A DNA stretch of 64,000 nt from Sepiola atlantica (GCA_963556195.1 OY744529.1:63012580-63076579); one strand, 5' to 3'; positions 22,816 to 32,953 are shown, numbered from the stretch's first letter. Notes: generated by a model not told the origin, from the letters alone. Made by a program: numbers and translations.

Positions 22816-23516
22816 TCATACGTATTTAGGAGTTGGCAAACTCATAAACCCGGCGCAGTTGTGCGAATTGCCACAACTCCGTGTACGCCGAAACATTTTC
22901 CGTACTTCCAGCCGAAATCGTTTATTTAGCAACCAGTACATCAATGGGTTAATGGCGCTGTGAGAGTGGCCCAACCACAGTGCATAATGCAAAAGGTCCA
23001 GTTGGTTCCATGTCGTTCCCCAGACATCCGTAACCAGTGAGACGATATTGTACGGTAACCAGCAAACCATGAAAGCGATAACGAGTATAATGAGCATGCG
23101 CGCAGCTTTCTTCCGGCTCACGAGTCGTTTGGTACTCCCGTCTGAATTCTCTCTCTGTAATTCCTGTTGGCAGAGATACTTACCCACTCTAACGTAACAC
23201 ATAAACAACGTAGTGGCCGGTATGATATACACCACGAAGAACAAGAAAACGGCGTAAGCCTCTCTGTCAGTGTTCTGCGGCCAGTTCTCTATGCAAAACG
23301 TCATCGGGGCAAGCGTTGGAAGAATTAAGACGTCTGTCTCGCGAATGAAGAGCAGCGGACCCATGATTAAAGACGCCAGTACCCAGATTGTGATGACGAT
23401 GATCACCGCTTGTTGAGGTGTGGTGGATCTTTGTGTGCTCTGTGCATATTGTAACGATAGATAGCGGTCGACAGACATTACCATCAAGGTGAAAATGCTG
23501 TTGGTCACTGCTACAC
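22816..23516 (-). CDS. Class A GPCR, terminal exon (TM3 to C terminus), neuropeptide-receptor-like
   Basis: The exon encodes about 233 residues of a seven-transmembrane receptor, to a TGA at 22818-22816. It opens with GVAVTNSIFTLMVMSVDRYL, which is TM3 with the DRY motif. TM4 (IIVITIWVLASLIMGPLLF), an ECL2 cysteine (TFCIENW), TM5 (FLFFVVYIIPATTLFMCYVR), TM6 with CWLP (LIILVIAFMVCWLPYNIV), and TM7 (LGHSHSAINPLMYWLL, an NPxxY variant NPLMY) follow. The Cys in the tail (RTRSCGNSHNC) could be palmitoylated. Upstream of the Gly codon is a good acceptor, TTTATTTGCAG, giving a phase-1 junction at 23516; an intron just before this Gly is common in peptide GPCRs. TM1-TM2 exons were not found in the window, so the preceding intron is long or runs beyond it. 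Sequence style suggests a neuropeptide receptor (QRFP/NPFF/RYamide or trissin-like), but the exact ligand class is not determined. There are no internal stops, so the gene is probably functional. Confidence 0.9.
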
Positions 23517-23770
23517 CTGCAAATAAAATGAATAATGTAAATGAACAAGGAAAATAAAGCAAATTTAGGGAAAGAAATTTGACGAACACACACTTTTAAA
23601 ATGAAATAGCAATACATTTGATATTCTATTTTTACGTTTTTAACAAGACGCACATTGGAGTCTCTTCTCCAACACGAGCGCCGCCATCTTGTGTGTTGCT
23701 GTTCCTTGAGTACATACGAGCTCACAATAAAAAAACAAAGGTATAAAGACAATGATAAATTTACACACAC

Positions 23771-23773
<3 letters not shown>
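23517..23773 (-). other. Intron sequence of the GPCR gene
   Basis: The polypyrimidine-rich stretch and acceptor lie directly upstream of the GPCR exon in its sense. No further exon was recognised; open reading frames here are continuations of intron and microsatellite. Confidence 0.6.

Positions 23774-23853
<80 letters not shown>
23774..23853. repeat. (AT)n-(GT)n compound microsatellite
   Basis: About 55 bases of AT then about 24 bases of GT, probably within the GPCR intron. Confidence 0.98.
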
Positions 23854-23855
<2 letters not shown>

Positions 23856-24248
23856 AAAAAACACAAACGGAAAACAGGTTAAAATGCAGGAGAAAAACAA
23901 AAACAAGAGATTTGACCGGTTTCGTTCGTATTAACAAACGTCTTCATAAAAAGTGAAGATTTGGAAACAATTTTATTTTGAAGGTACACACATGGGAGAA
24001 GGAAAAGATGATCCGATTGGACCATATGAGAAAATTTTTAGCGACATTGAAATATGATTTGACAAGTAGGTGACATATTCTTCTTTATTTCTTTTTTATT
24101 ATTCTTTTTCTTTTTCTTTATTTTCTTTTTCCTTTTCGCACCTACCGAGCTAGTATAGGGTAGGCAGTAGGCGGTAGGCGGAGGGGGTGAAAGCGATAAG
24201 AGGGAAGAAGACAGAGAAACTAGCCAGGATAAGCACACATAAAGTGGA

Positions 24249-24250
<2 letters not shown>
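23854..24250. other. Unassigned stretch
   Basis: Nothing was recognised apart from a short GTAGGC-type iteration at about 24160-24180. Confidence 0.4.

Positions 24251-24311
<61 letters not shown>
24251..24311. repeat. (AT)n microsatellite
   Basis: A pure dinucleotide array. Confidence 0.98.
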
Positions 24312-24315
<4 letters not shown>

Positions 24316-24916
24316 TACAATTAAGTATGTAAATATATATAAGTATAAATAAACACCACCCAACCAATCACACATAGGAGCAGGATTCTTTCAAAACAAA
24401 AAAAAACCTTCAATCAACGGAAGAACATCCGATATGTGTATATCAATCTCGGATCTTTCTTCCATGTACTCATCAGAAAAAAAATAGATAGCGATGCAAC
24501 AAACAAGAATCCAAAAAACAAATAACTCACATCGTTTGAAAAAATGATTAGTAAGATGAATACAATCTTGTTATTTGGAATGTAGCAAAATGTTGTTTAT
24601 TTATATATGCTTTGTTATTATATGTTAACAATCATCGAGATTTCACTTTGAAAAGATTGGTATATATAAAGAATAGAAAGTATATGCAAAAAATATTTTG
24701 ACGAAACTATAACACATATGTAGATAAGATAGTACAATGAACTTAGAAAGAAATAACATCAAATATTAATTAATTATGAACTGATCTGATAACTGTTCTT
24801 CGATCATTCGTCTCTAGTATATATAGAGAGAGTATTACAAATTATTTTCAGTATTATTGGCTTAAATAGCACAGCCTGTTTTGATTGTAATACAGGAGTG
24901 ATGAATGAAAAAAAAA
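24312..24916. other. Unassigned AT-rich stretch
   Basis: No gene or repeat family was recognised. Confidence 0.4.
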
Positions 24917-24924
24917 CTTTCACA

Positions 24925-24996
<72 letters not shown>

Positions 24997-25007
24997 GAAT
25001 GTGAAAG
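24917..25007. repeat. (AT)n array bracketed by perfect inverted arms
   Basis: CTTTCACATTCAT at 24917-24929 and ATGAATGTGAAAG at 24995-25007 are exact reverse complements, separated only by about 65 bases of AT. The whole unit is a hairpin with a self-complementary core. Confidence 0.92.
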
Positions 25008-25368
25008 ACATATATATATATTGAATTTTGACCTTTTCTGACCACGAATGAAATCTGAAGCTAATTTTAGGTAGTTATAACACATAGATGTATGTATATA
25101 ATTCACAATGCCTTAAATAAATATTTCAGTCACGCTACATGAAGAAGTATATTAGCGACTGTTACTCTTTTTGTGATAGAGACTTTCATCGAATTCGCTG
25201 ACTTTAATCAGATAAAGTGTTAATCCAACACACTTAAGCTCAACAGATTATCCATTAATCCATGTTGTCATGTTTCAGCTGAATACGTGTACACAGTCAT
25301 TAATTCGAGAAATGCTTAAGCGATCTTAACCGGATAACTCTGCCATTAATATGGTTACTACCACTGTG
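25008..25368. other. Unassigned stretch
   Basis: No gene or repeat was recognised. Confidence 0.4.
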
Positions 25369-25572
25369 TCCCTATTTATTTGCTTCCCCACGAGGGCAGA
25401 GTTAAACACAAGGTCGGTTTTTAATGTGGGGAAAATCCAGCTCACCAAAAAAGGGGCACTATTGATTGGGACAAAAAAAAAAAAAAATTTAATAAAAAAA
25501 AATTAAAATTCTCTCAGTCTAAAAGGATTTCTCCTTCATTGACCGAGAACAGAAACGATGAAGTGTAGTATT
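25369..25572 (-). mobile_element. USINE-1 copy
   Basis: Minus-strand copy. The tail is at the left (TTGCTTCCCCACGAGGGCAG), followed by ACACAAGGTCGGTTTTTAAT, GTGGGGAAAATCCAGCTC, and a degenerate U2 head remnant ending GAAGTGTAGTA at about 25570. A 14-base poly(A) and A-rich expansion (about 25477-25505) sits in the body. Confidence 0.9.
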
Positions 25573-25969
25573 TTTTGTTTTCTGTTAAAAATTATTTACG
25601 TAAAAGTGTACACCCTCTGTTCAAAAATTATGCTTCGCTAGTGTTTGCACTAATATTCATGTAAATTCATAGAATTACGTCAGTAATTTAACTTTTCATA
25701 TATAAATTATTATTATCCTTTCTGACGACCTAAAGAAGAAGAAAAACACCCCTCGTTGATTTTTAATGTAGAGTGGAGGATTTCTTTCATAATTCATTTC
25801 AGGCGGCGGGGGTTGTCTGACTTGAAATTTGCTTTCTTGCTTCCCCTCAACACTTGTAATAGTTTTGTCTAGGGGCTAGAAAAAGCTATGTTTTTTACTC
25901 GCTAACTTTTTTGTGATGGGACAGATTTATATTTACTTATATACAAATGAATACACATTGATCTTTATT
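25573..25969. other. Unassigned stretch
   Basis: No gene or repeat was recognised. Confidence 0.4.
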
Positions 25970-26432
25970 ATAGATTGGAAGATTATTTGGATTATTCAAG
26001 CTACTATTCTCATCTTGGATGTTATTCTCACAACGTTTTCGCCGATGTAACCTCTGACCTTCTTCAGGTGCATGGATACGTACTGCAACGGATAAAGGTG
26101 TTAAGTGACAATCACTTCTAAGCGACAGTCTTCTGGGGTGGAAGGTTCAATCCTCACTACAAGTTAACTAAAAATAAAATTAAAATTACTTCTACCCAGT
26201 CATGGCTGACGAAACTAGAATCATCTACCTCCGTGAGTTAAATAAAGGGTTCACTTCAAAATTCTGTATACATTCCAGAGTTCGACATTAAAAATTCCTG
26301 AGTTTAGCTAGATGCAGCTGAAGAAGGTCGGCGGTTACATCGGCCGAAACGTTGTGATTATAAAACCTAAGATGAGAATAGTAGTTCGGATAATACAAAT
26401 CATACAAATTATCAATCCTAATCTAAAAAATT
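25970..26432. repeat. Fold-back repeat family R2, compact copy
   Basis: A 460-bp element has inverted arms of about 110 bp: left 25970-26080 (GGATTATTCAAGCTACTATT, CGTTTTCGCCGATGTAACCT, CTTCTTCAGGTGCAT) and right 26311-26430 (GCAGCTGAAGAAGGTCGGCG, GTTACATCGGCCGAAACG, GATGAGAATAGTAGTT). The centre has a GGTTCAATCCT block that recurs inverted at about 2907. It is uninterrupted, unlike the copy at 2619-4490. Confidence 0.88.
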
Positions 26433-26649
26433 CTAAAACATAAAAATTATTTATTGTTGATTTCAGCGAAACCTTGTGGCCAGTTATCAAAATAAGTCAT
26501 TAAAACATTTAAATGTTTACAAAATTAAAACATTTTTTTAAAATAAATAAGTAAAAGAGGATAAACAACAATGTTATATAATTTTTTAAAAAATTTCATC
26601 AAATAAAATGTGTCCATTGAAACATAGCCATAATCTATTAAAAATTAAT
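26433..26649. other. Unassigned AT-rich stretch
   Basis: Nothing was recognised. Confidence 0.4.
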
Positions 26650-27086
26650 TTCCCCGAACAGAACAGATTTGCACCACTTTTATGTCCTCTTACGAAGATT
26701 AAAATCAAGGGTGCTGCTTTGGCTTGTTATCTACGTATCATGAATCTACTTTGGTTTGATATCTACACTTTGTAATGCGATGAACACGGTACAAGAGCAA
26801 AGAAAACACTTCTTCTAATTTGAAAGAATGTGTGATTACCGAGCCTGGAGCTCTAACCCTAACTCCTAACCTTAACGTTCAAAAAAAAGACCGTGCGATA
26901 CTGTAGCCAATTATTCAACAAGAAGTCGCTGAAGGCCCAGTAATCTATTCCGACGAATAGAGACCTTACATTAATTTAAACCAATTTAATTTTCGTCATT
27001 TCCCGTAAATCATCAGCAAAGTTTTGTCGATCCCAACACCAGAACACATACACAAGGAATTGAAATATCATGGCCTGAGGCTAAGA
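26650..27086 (-). repeat. Dispersed repeat R7, 5' part (minus orientation), plus inverted satellite-like units
   Basis: 26655-26705 (CACCACTTTTATG, CTTACGAAGATTAAAATCA) is the reverse complement of 32808-32840. Directly after it, at 26709-26775, lies GGTGCTGCTTTGGCTTGTTATC and a second related unit (CTACTTTGGTTTGATATCTA). These are diverged copies of the 50-bp satellite unit in the opposite orientation to the main array. 26776-27086 is unassigned. Confidence 0.7.
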
Positions 27087-28505
27087 TTCGTATATTTTTT
27101 CCTTGTAGATATCAAGCCAAAGTAGCACCCGTAAGTGTAGATATTTTTTCCTTGTAGATATCAAGCCAAAGTAGCACCAGTACAGTGTAGATATTTTTTC
27201 CTTGTAGATATCAAGCCAAAGTAGCACCAGTACAGTGTAGATACTTTTTCCTTGTAGATATCAAGCCAAAGTAGCACCAGTACAGTGTAGATACTTTTTC
27301 CTTGTAGATATAAAGCCAAAGTAGCACCAGTACAGTGTAGATATTTTTTCCTTGTAGATATCAAGCCAAAGTAGCACCAGTACAGTGTAGATACTTTTTC
27401 CTTGTAGATATCAAGCCAAAGTAGCACCAGTACAGTGTAGATATTTTTTCCTTGTAGATATCAAGCCAAAGTAGTACCCGTAAGTGTAGATATTTTTTCC
27501 TTGTAGATATCAAGCCAAAGTAGCACCAGTACAGTGTAGATACTTTTTCCTTGTAGATATCAAGCCAAAGTAGCACCTGTACAGTGTAGATATTTTTTCC
27601 TTGTAGATATCAAGCCAAAGTAGTACCCGTAAGTGTAGATATTTTTTCCTTGTAGATATCAAGCCAAAGTAGCACCAGTACAGTGTAGATATTTTTTCCT
27701 TGTAGATATCAAGCCAAAGTAGCACCAGTACAGTGTAGATACTTTTTCCTTGTAGATATCAAGCCAAAGTAGCACCAGTACAGTGTAGATACTTTTTCCT
27801 TGTAGATATGAAGGCAAAGTAGCACCAGTACGGTGTAGATATTTTTTCCTTGTAGATATCAAGCCAAAGTAGCACCAGTACAGTGTAGATACTTTTTCCT
27901 TGTAGATATCAAGCCAAAGTAGCACCAGTACAGTGTAGATACTTTTTCCTTGTAGATATAAAGCCAAAGTAGCACCAGTACAGTGTAGATATTTTTTCCT
28001 TGTAGATATCAAGCCAAAGTAGCACCAGTACGGTGTAGATATTTTTTCCTTGTAGATATCAAGCCAAAGTAGCACCAGTACAGTGTAGATATTTTTCCTT
28101 GTAGATATCAAGCCAAAGTAGCACCAGTACAGTGTAGATATTTTTTCCTTGTAGATATCAAGCCAAAGTAGCACCAGTACAGTGTAGATACTTTTTCCTT
28201 GTAGATATCAAGCCAAAGTAGCACCAGTACAGTGTAGATATTTTTTCCTTGTAGATATCAAGCCAAAGTAGCACCAGTACAGTGTAGATATTTTTTCCTT
28301 ATAGATATCAAGCCAAGGTAGCACCAGTACAGTGTAGATATTTTTTCCTTATAGATATCAAGCCAAAGTAGCACCAGTACAGTGTAGATATTTTTTCCTT
28401 GTAGATATCAAGCCAAAGTAGCACCAGTACGGTGTAGATACTTTTTCCTTGTAGATATGAAGCCAAAGTAGCACCAGTACGGTGTAGATATTTTTTCCTT
28501 GTAGA
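27087..28505. repeat. 50-bp satellite, about 28 tandem copies
   Basis: The unit starts at GTGTAGATATTTTTTCCTTG, continues TAGATATCAAGCCAAAGTAG and ends CACCAGTACA. The period is exactly 50 bp for most copies, with a few one-base deletions. Each unit holds two copies of TGTAGATAT, the second within the palindrome GATATC. Variants are mainly T/C at one position of the T run, C/A in ATATC, and a CCGTAAG form at the third-last block (27128, 27477, 27626). Variant units recur at intervals of about 150 bp, suggesting higher-order amplification. Because 50 is not a multiple of 3, minus-strand reading frames stay open across units and shift between three phases; they are not genes. Confidence 0.98.
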
Positions 28506-29105
28506 TAATAAATCAAAATGTAATGATACTAAATCTTATGCCTAGAATCCTTATTCCAATTTTGATCAAAATTTATTACATAAATTTGATTTTACAAAAT
28601 GTCTAAAAAATTTTAAGAAATTGAAATTCAGGGAATCTTGCCTAATTGGTGTCTAATGACTATGGATCAAATTTAATGTAAATCTGAAATATCTGAATTT
28701 TCAAATAGAAGGTTCTGCCAACATTATGCTCCCTAAAATCTCTTTAAAATGAAATTTAAGGAATATTTATTAATTGATGTCTAATACCTACTGTTAAAAT
28801 TTCACAAAAATCGGAGGTATCTGAATTTTCACAAAGGTTTTCCACCTCAGTTTTACCTTCTTTGCATAAAACTAAATTAAACTAAATATACCCATCATTA
28901 AGACCCATTACACCGAGCAACTGTTTTCCAAAATGCATAATGATCGGTTAATTAGTTTAGGAATGAATCCTGTACATGCAAATATATAAACATATGTATA
29001 TACCTAACTTTATATAAATAGAGATGTCTCTTTACTTCTATATAAGAATGATAAAGAATAATAATACTTCTGCATAATAATAATATATAAGTAAAGAGAC
29101 ATTTT
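28506..29105 (-). repeat. Dispersed repeat R7, 3' part (minus orientation)
   Basis: Reverse complement of 32340-32800: TTGATCAAAATTTATTACAT, TGGTGTCTAATGACTATGGA, AAATATCTGAATTTTC, and the terminal GATCGGTTAATTAGTTTAGG...TATACCTAACTTTATATAAA. A short inverted repeat around GTCTCTTTACTT (29023 and 29090) closes it. It is interrupted by the 50-bp satellite. Confidence 0.82.
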
Positions 29106-29370
29106 TTTAATTTTGCAAGAAGAATGTCTTAAAAGATATGTAACAGTTTATGAATTTTCGAATGAAATCGAAATAGAATAAATAGTGATAATGGCTGTGA
29201 TCAAGCGGGTTACGGGTATGTTGATGTGAGATGTAAGGGTTTATGGTGTATTGGAAATTGAATAACAGCTGTCGTTTTTATATATTATTATTAAATCTAG
29301 GTTTAAAGATAGTGTAAGTACCACTGAAGAAATTAAGAGATAATAAGTCATGATCTGAAATTCCTATATC
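29106..29370. other. Unassigned stretch
   Basis: Nothing was recognised; it may belong to the Penelope-like element that follows. Confidence 0.35.
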
Positions 29371-29690
29371 AGTGTGGAACTGGCTACATAGGCAAAACAT
29401 CTCAAAGGTTAGAAATGAGAATAGCCCAATATGTACCACATGATATTCGTTCCCACAAGGTTTCAAGAACATCCGGGAGTTTTCAGGCACATAAATATGC
29501 CATCGGTAATGACCTGGTTGGTCCAAATATTTGTTTAAACCGGTATTCTGATGAATGGTTTTCTGTTTTACATAGTGTTAGGTCGAACTATCATCTCAAT
29601 ATTCTTAAGGTGTTAGTTATTATAAGTCTCGAATAGCCTATGTAGACAGAAGGTTCTGAAACATCAGTGTAAAAATCTTCCACGATGCAA
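29371..29690 (+). mobile_element. Penelope-like element, GIY-YIG endonuclease remnant
   Basis: The plus frame reads CGTGYIGKTSQRLEMRIAQY, then VPHDIRSHK, SGSFQAHKYAI, YSDEWFSVLHSVRSNYHLNI, LKVLVIISLE. The GYIGKT-QRL--RI-QH-P order and the later F-VL---RS--HL-ILE block correspond to the C-terminal GIY-YIG nuclease of Penelope-like retroelements (YVGRT-QRL--RI-QHVP; F-VI--ARS-FHL-ILEAL). The reverse transcriptase is missing and the last part is frameshifted, so the copy is dead. Confidence 0.85.
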
Positions 29691-29927
29691 ATCCCCTATA
29701 ATGTTGAGAGATCCCTCCCCCTTTTTTTTCTCTCAACTGAATTCTCCAACTGAAAATAGTTTTTTCCACTCATTTCTCATCCGAGTCTCTTAGTTTTTAA
29801 TTTATCTTCTGACGTTTCTTCTTAGAGGGTCAGACGATAAGGACTGAAGGAAAATTTTAGCAAATTTCTTTTTTTTTTCCATTCGCCCTATCTTTTCATT
29901 TTTGATAAAATAAATAATGTTTCCTCA

Positions 29928-29944
<17 letters not shown>
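29691..29944. other. Unassigned stretch ending in poly(A)
   Basis: T- and A-rich low-complexity sequence. A 22-base A run at about 29926-29945 leads directly into an (AT)n array. Confidence 0.5.

Positions 29945-30002
<58 letters not shown>
29945..30002. repeat. (AT)n microsatellite
   Basis: A pure array that directly follows a poly(A) tract. Confidence 0.98.
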
Positions 30003-30006
<4 letters not shown>

Positions 30007-30374
30007 ATCCATAGACATGTGTTTCGTCTTATGAAGACTTATCATTGTGGCTTTATCTACGAAAGTCCAACGTCCTAGCTGCCACATAAATTTTACCGTA
30101 TTTAATTATGCCAATCAGTTTCAGTAGAGGGGTCAATTCCGAGGGGAAGAATTTCATTTATTAGTTTGGGCAGAAATCGACTTTTTCCTACATCCGAGTG
30201 CTCTTCCTTAGGGGAACGAATATATATAATATAAATAATAACATCCACAGACACGTGTTTTGTCTTATGAACACTTCAGTGTGGCTATATCCAACCTATG
30301 CACTAACCTGTAGGTTTGGACTAGGACTTTCAGTCAGTTGGATATAGCCACACTGAAGTGTTCATAAGACAATT
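30003..30374. repeat. R5 modules including a fold-back pair
   Basis: 30003-30060 and 30240-30296 are two direct copies of one module (ACATCCA-AGACA-GTGTTT-GTCTTATGAA-ACTT...GTGGCT). The second is followed by its inverse at 30337-30374: arms GTCTTATGAACACTTCAGTG and CACTGAAGTGTTCATAAGAC are exact complements, each continued by GTGGCTATATCCAAC or its complement. Confidence 0.88.
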
Positions 30375-30380
30375 AGATGA

Positions 30381-30383
<3 letters not shown>

Positions 30384-30434
<51 letters not shown>
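30384..30434. repeat. (AT)n microsatellite with short GT tail
   Basis: About 50 bases of AT followed by GTGTGTGTGCG. It lies 10 bp after the fold-back arm. Confidence 0.97.
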
Positions 30435-30437
<3 letters not shown>

Positions 30438-30555
30438 TGTGTGTGCGTATGTGTTAGTTTTGTGAGTAAGAAAAAGAAAGAATGCTCAATTAACTGAAAG
30501 AGCAAACTATTTATTTATCAAACTACACTATTGTCATAAATTCGTTACTTTCAAC

Positions 30556-30774
30556 GTGGCCTTTTGGCTAGGAGCAAAATGTAGTATCTGTTCTGATACT
30601 ATACTTGATCTTTTCCGTCTTCGATCAGTGAAGGAGAGATCCTTCTAGACTAAGGAAATTTTAATTTTTGACCCAATCCAGAGTGCTCCTTTTGGGGGTG
30701 CTGGATTTTTCCAACATTAAAAACCAACCTTGTGTCTAACTCTCCCCGCGTAAGGAGGCAAGTAAATAGGGACA
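30556..30774 (+). mobile_element. USINE-1 copy, full length
   Basis: It starts TGGCCTTTTGGCTAGGAGCA, continues AAATGTAGTATCTGTTCTGA and the TCTTCGATCAGTGAAGGAG, AATCCAGAGTGCTCCTTTTG and AACATTAAAAACCAACCTTG blocks, and ends GGAGGCAAGTAAATAGGGAC. It has the best-preserved U2 head of the short subfamily. Confidence 0.93.
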
Positions 30775-31010
30775 TAAATTTGTTACCCAAGATTTCTGAA
30801 ACTCGTAAGACGAATCTATTGATGTCAATTCAATATGGACGCTAATGGTTACAATCAAAAACAAAGATGCAACATACAGGTTGTCTCAAAATAATGTACA
30901 CTCTTTTGAATTGTTATAACTCGTTCAATTTACTAATTTTACTTGCAAACAAGATTGATAGAAGAGTAAGAATACACATTTAAATATAGTGACAGTAAAA
31001 TTAATACACA

Positions 31011-31055
31011 TACCTAACTTTATAAATATAGAGATATATATATATTTATAAAGTT

Positions 31056-31060
<5 letters not shown>
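31011..31060. repeat. Perfect 20-bp-arm hairpin, terminus of repeat R7
   Basis: TACCTAACTTTATAAATATA (31011-31030) and its exact complement TATATTTATAAAGTTAGGTA (31041-31060) flank a 10-nt loop. The same CCTAACTTTATA terminus ends R7 copies at about 28996 and 32358. Confidence 0.92.

Positions 31061-31061
<1 letters not shown>

Positions 31062-31100
<39 letters not shown>
31062..31100. repeat. (AT)n microsatellite
   Basis: A pure array that directly continues from the hairpin. Confidence 0.97.
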
Positions 31101-31101
<1 letters not shown>

Positions 31102-31103
<2 letters not shown>

Positions 31104-31640
31104 TAATCTCTTAAACTAATGAACAGATCATTATGAATTTTGGGATATATATTCTGAAAAATATGGTGAGTAACATGAGCGCATTATTTGTTTTGTAAAT
31201 GGGGGTGCATATATATAAAGTTTTTTAAATTTTTATTTATTTATTAATAAATTTATTTTTTTGAATCGATCATTATGAATTATGAAATAAATATTCTCGG
31301 TAACTCGGTGAGTAACATGGGCATGTTATTTTTTTTGTAAACTTCACCATTTAGGAGATGCGTCCACCCAAACCCACCCCAAAAGACTTTTAATCTCATA
31401 AACTAATGAACGGATCATTATGAATTTTGGAATATATATTCTAGAAAATTGGTTGAGTAACATAGGCACATCTTTTTTTTGTAAATGTTAACATTTATAG
31501 GTGCACATATATAAAAATTATTTTAAAGTTTTTATGAACCGATCATTATTAATTTTGGAATATATATTCTCGCCAACACGGTGAGTAACAATGTGACAAT
31601 TATTTTTTTAGGGATGCATATATATATAAAGTTATTTTCT
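31102..31640 (+). repeat. R7-derived array, four diverged units of about 120-150 bp
   Basis: The motif AACTAATGAAC-GATCATTATGAATTTTGG, or its remnant, occurs at about 31117, 31265, 31397 and 31538. Each is followed by ATATATATTCT, GGTGAGTAACAT and a T-rich run, with a GTGCATATATATAAA block in some units. The same motif occurs once near the end of each R7 copy (28950 and 32413), so this looks like tandem amplification of the R7 terminal region. Confidence 0.8.
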
Positions 31641-32339
31641 ATAGGAGCTGGTATTCCTCACATTTAAAAGCCTTGTGCCAGACTTTTATTGTTCCGGCAA
31701 TAAATTGTGTTGTCGCCTCGAGCTGTCATTTCAGCAGTCAATGGAAGGAATGTGTCATCAATCAGATTTGATCCTAGCTTAGTTTGACAGATGTTCATGG
31801 AATCGAGGGTTCGAACTTACTGCTGAAAGGTAAAAAAAATGCTGAACCCAATGAACTCGTCAATTGTGCTCGGGTTGGCTTGTTTGAATCAGGCAAAAGT
31901 GAGTGTGCAAAGCCAGTTAAATATAAAATAATAAAAAGACAAAATCCAAAATTAATCGCTTTCTGCTCGACATACCTCCCTTCTATTTCTCTCTACAGCT
32001 ACAGCTTAAACAATATAAACCTCTGGTGATATTCTCTTTTGTTTTTAATGGACTATTCCAATCTTTATCTTTTTTCTTTTATTATTACCTTTCACTGTTA
32101 ACAAACAGAGAAGGAGAGAGAAAGAGTCACGGAAATGAGAGTGGTATTAAATTAAATTAGAACAGTGTGTGGGGGGGGGGAGCAAAATACAGTGAAAGAA
32201 GGGGAGAGTGATAGATAGAAACTTAGTAACAGACAAGTAACTTTTTGAATAAATTGCAAATCACTGATAATTAAAACAATTAAAATGAAAGTTTTTCACA
32301 CATAACTCAATCCTAAAACTGGAGAATATTTTAGCATAT
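31641..32339. other. Unassigned stretch
   Basis: A short plus-strand open stretch at 31784-32029 is not recognised. A poly(G) run lies at about 32171. Confidence 0.35.
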
Positions 32340-32880
32340 TGTGTTAATCTCTATTTATATAAAGTTAGGTATTTGTATATGTTTATATATTTGTAGGTAC
32401 AGGATTCACTCCTAAACTAATGAACCGATCATTATGAATTTTGGAACATGTATGCTAGGCTAAGCAGTGGTAATGTGTGCTATATTTAGTTTAAATTCGT
32501 TTAATGCAAAGGGGGTAAAAAGGGTGTGGAAGCTATACCTAAAACTTCAGATATTTCGATTTTTGTGAAATGTATGGGGGGCTAACCTCCCATTTATGAA
32601 TTCAAATATTTCAGATTTTAATTTAATTTGATCCATAGTTATTAGACATCAATTAAGCAAGATTCCATAAATTTCAATGTCTTTATAAGACCTCTTAATC
32701 TTAAGCCTTGAATTTTAGACATTTTCTAGAGTCAAAATCATGTAATGCATTTTGAACAAAAGTAGAATAAGGATTCTAGATAAAGTTTATTATCATTATA
32801 TTTTGATTTTAATCTTCGTAAGGGAACAAAAAAGTGGTGCAAAAGTGTTCTGGTCAGAGAATTTTTCCCGTGCTGGTAAA
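32340..32880 (+). repeat. Dispersed repeat R7, copy without the satellite
   Basis: It starts TTATATAAAGTTAGGTATTT, continues through AACTAATGAACCGATCATTA, AATATTTCAGATTTTAA, ATTTGATCCATAGTTATTAG, and ends TTTTGATTTTAATCTTCGTA then AAAGTGGTGCAAAAGTG. It aligns to the reverse complement of 26650-26710 plus 28510-29010, with nothing at the position where that copy has 1.8 kb including the satellite. Confidence 0.82.
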
Positions 32881-32953
32881 ATATACAGGAAAATAAGCAT
32901 TTGTATTAGTATTAACTCAGCACTCAACACTCAGCTTGAGTATAATATTAATT

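Noticed and set aside
23267..23906. Minus-strand frames of 88-199 residues overlapping the GPCR exon
   Set aside because: They run through the (AT)n/(GT)n array and the GPCR exon in the wrong frame; Tyr-Ile and Thr-His runs reveal the microsatellite.
27087..28505. CRISPR-like regular array and the reading frames of 71-171 residues across it
   Set aside because: There are no unique spacers between repeats; units are contiguous 50-mers in eukaryotic DNA. Frames stay open only because the unit lacks stops in the shifted phases.
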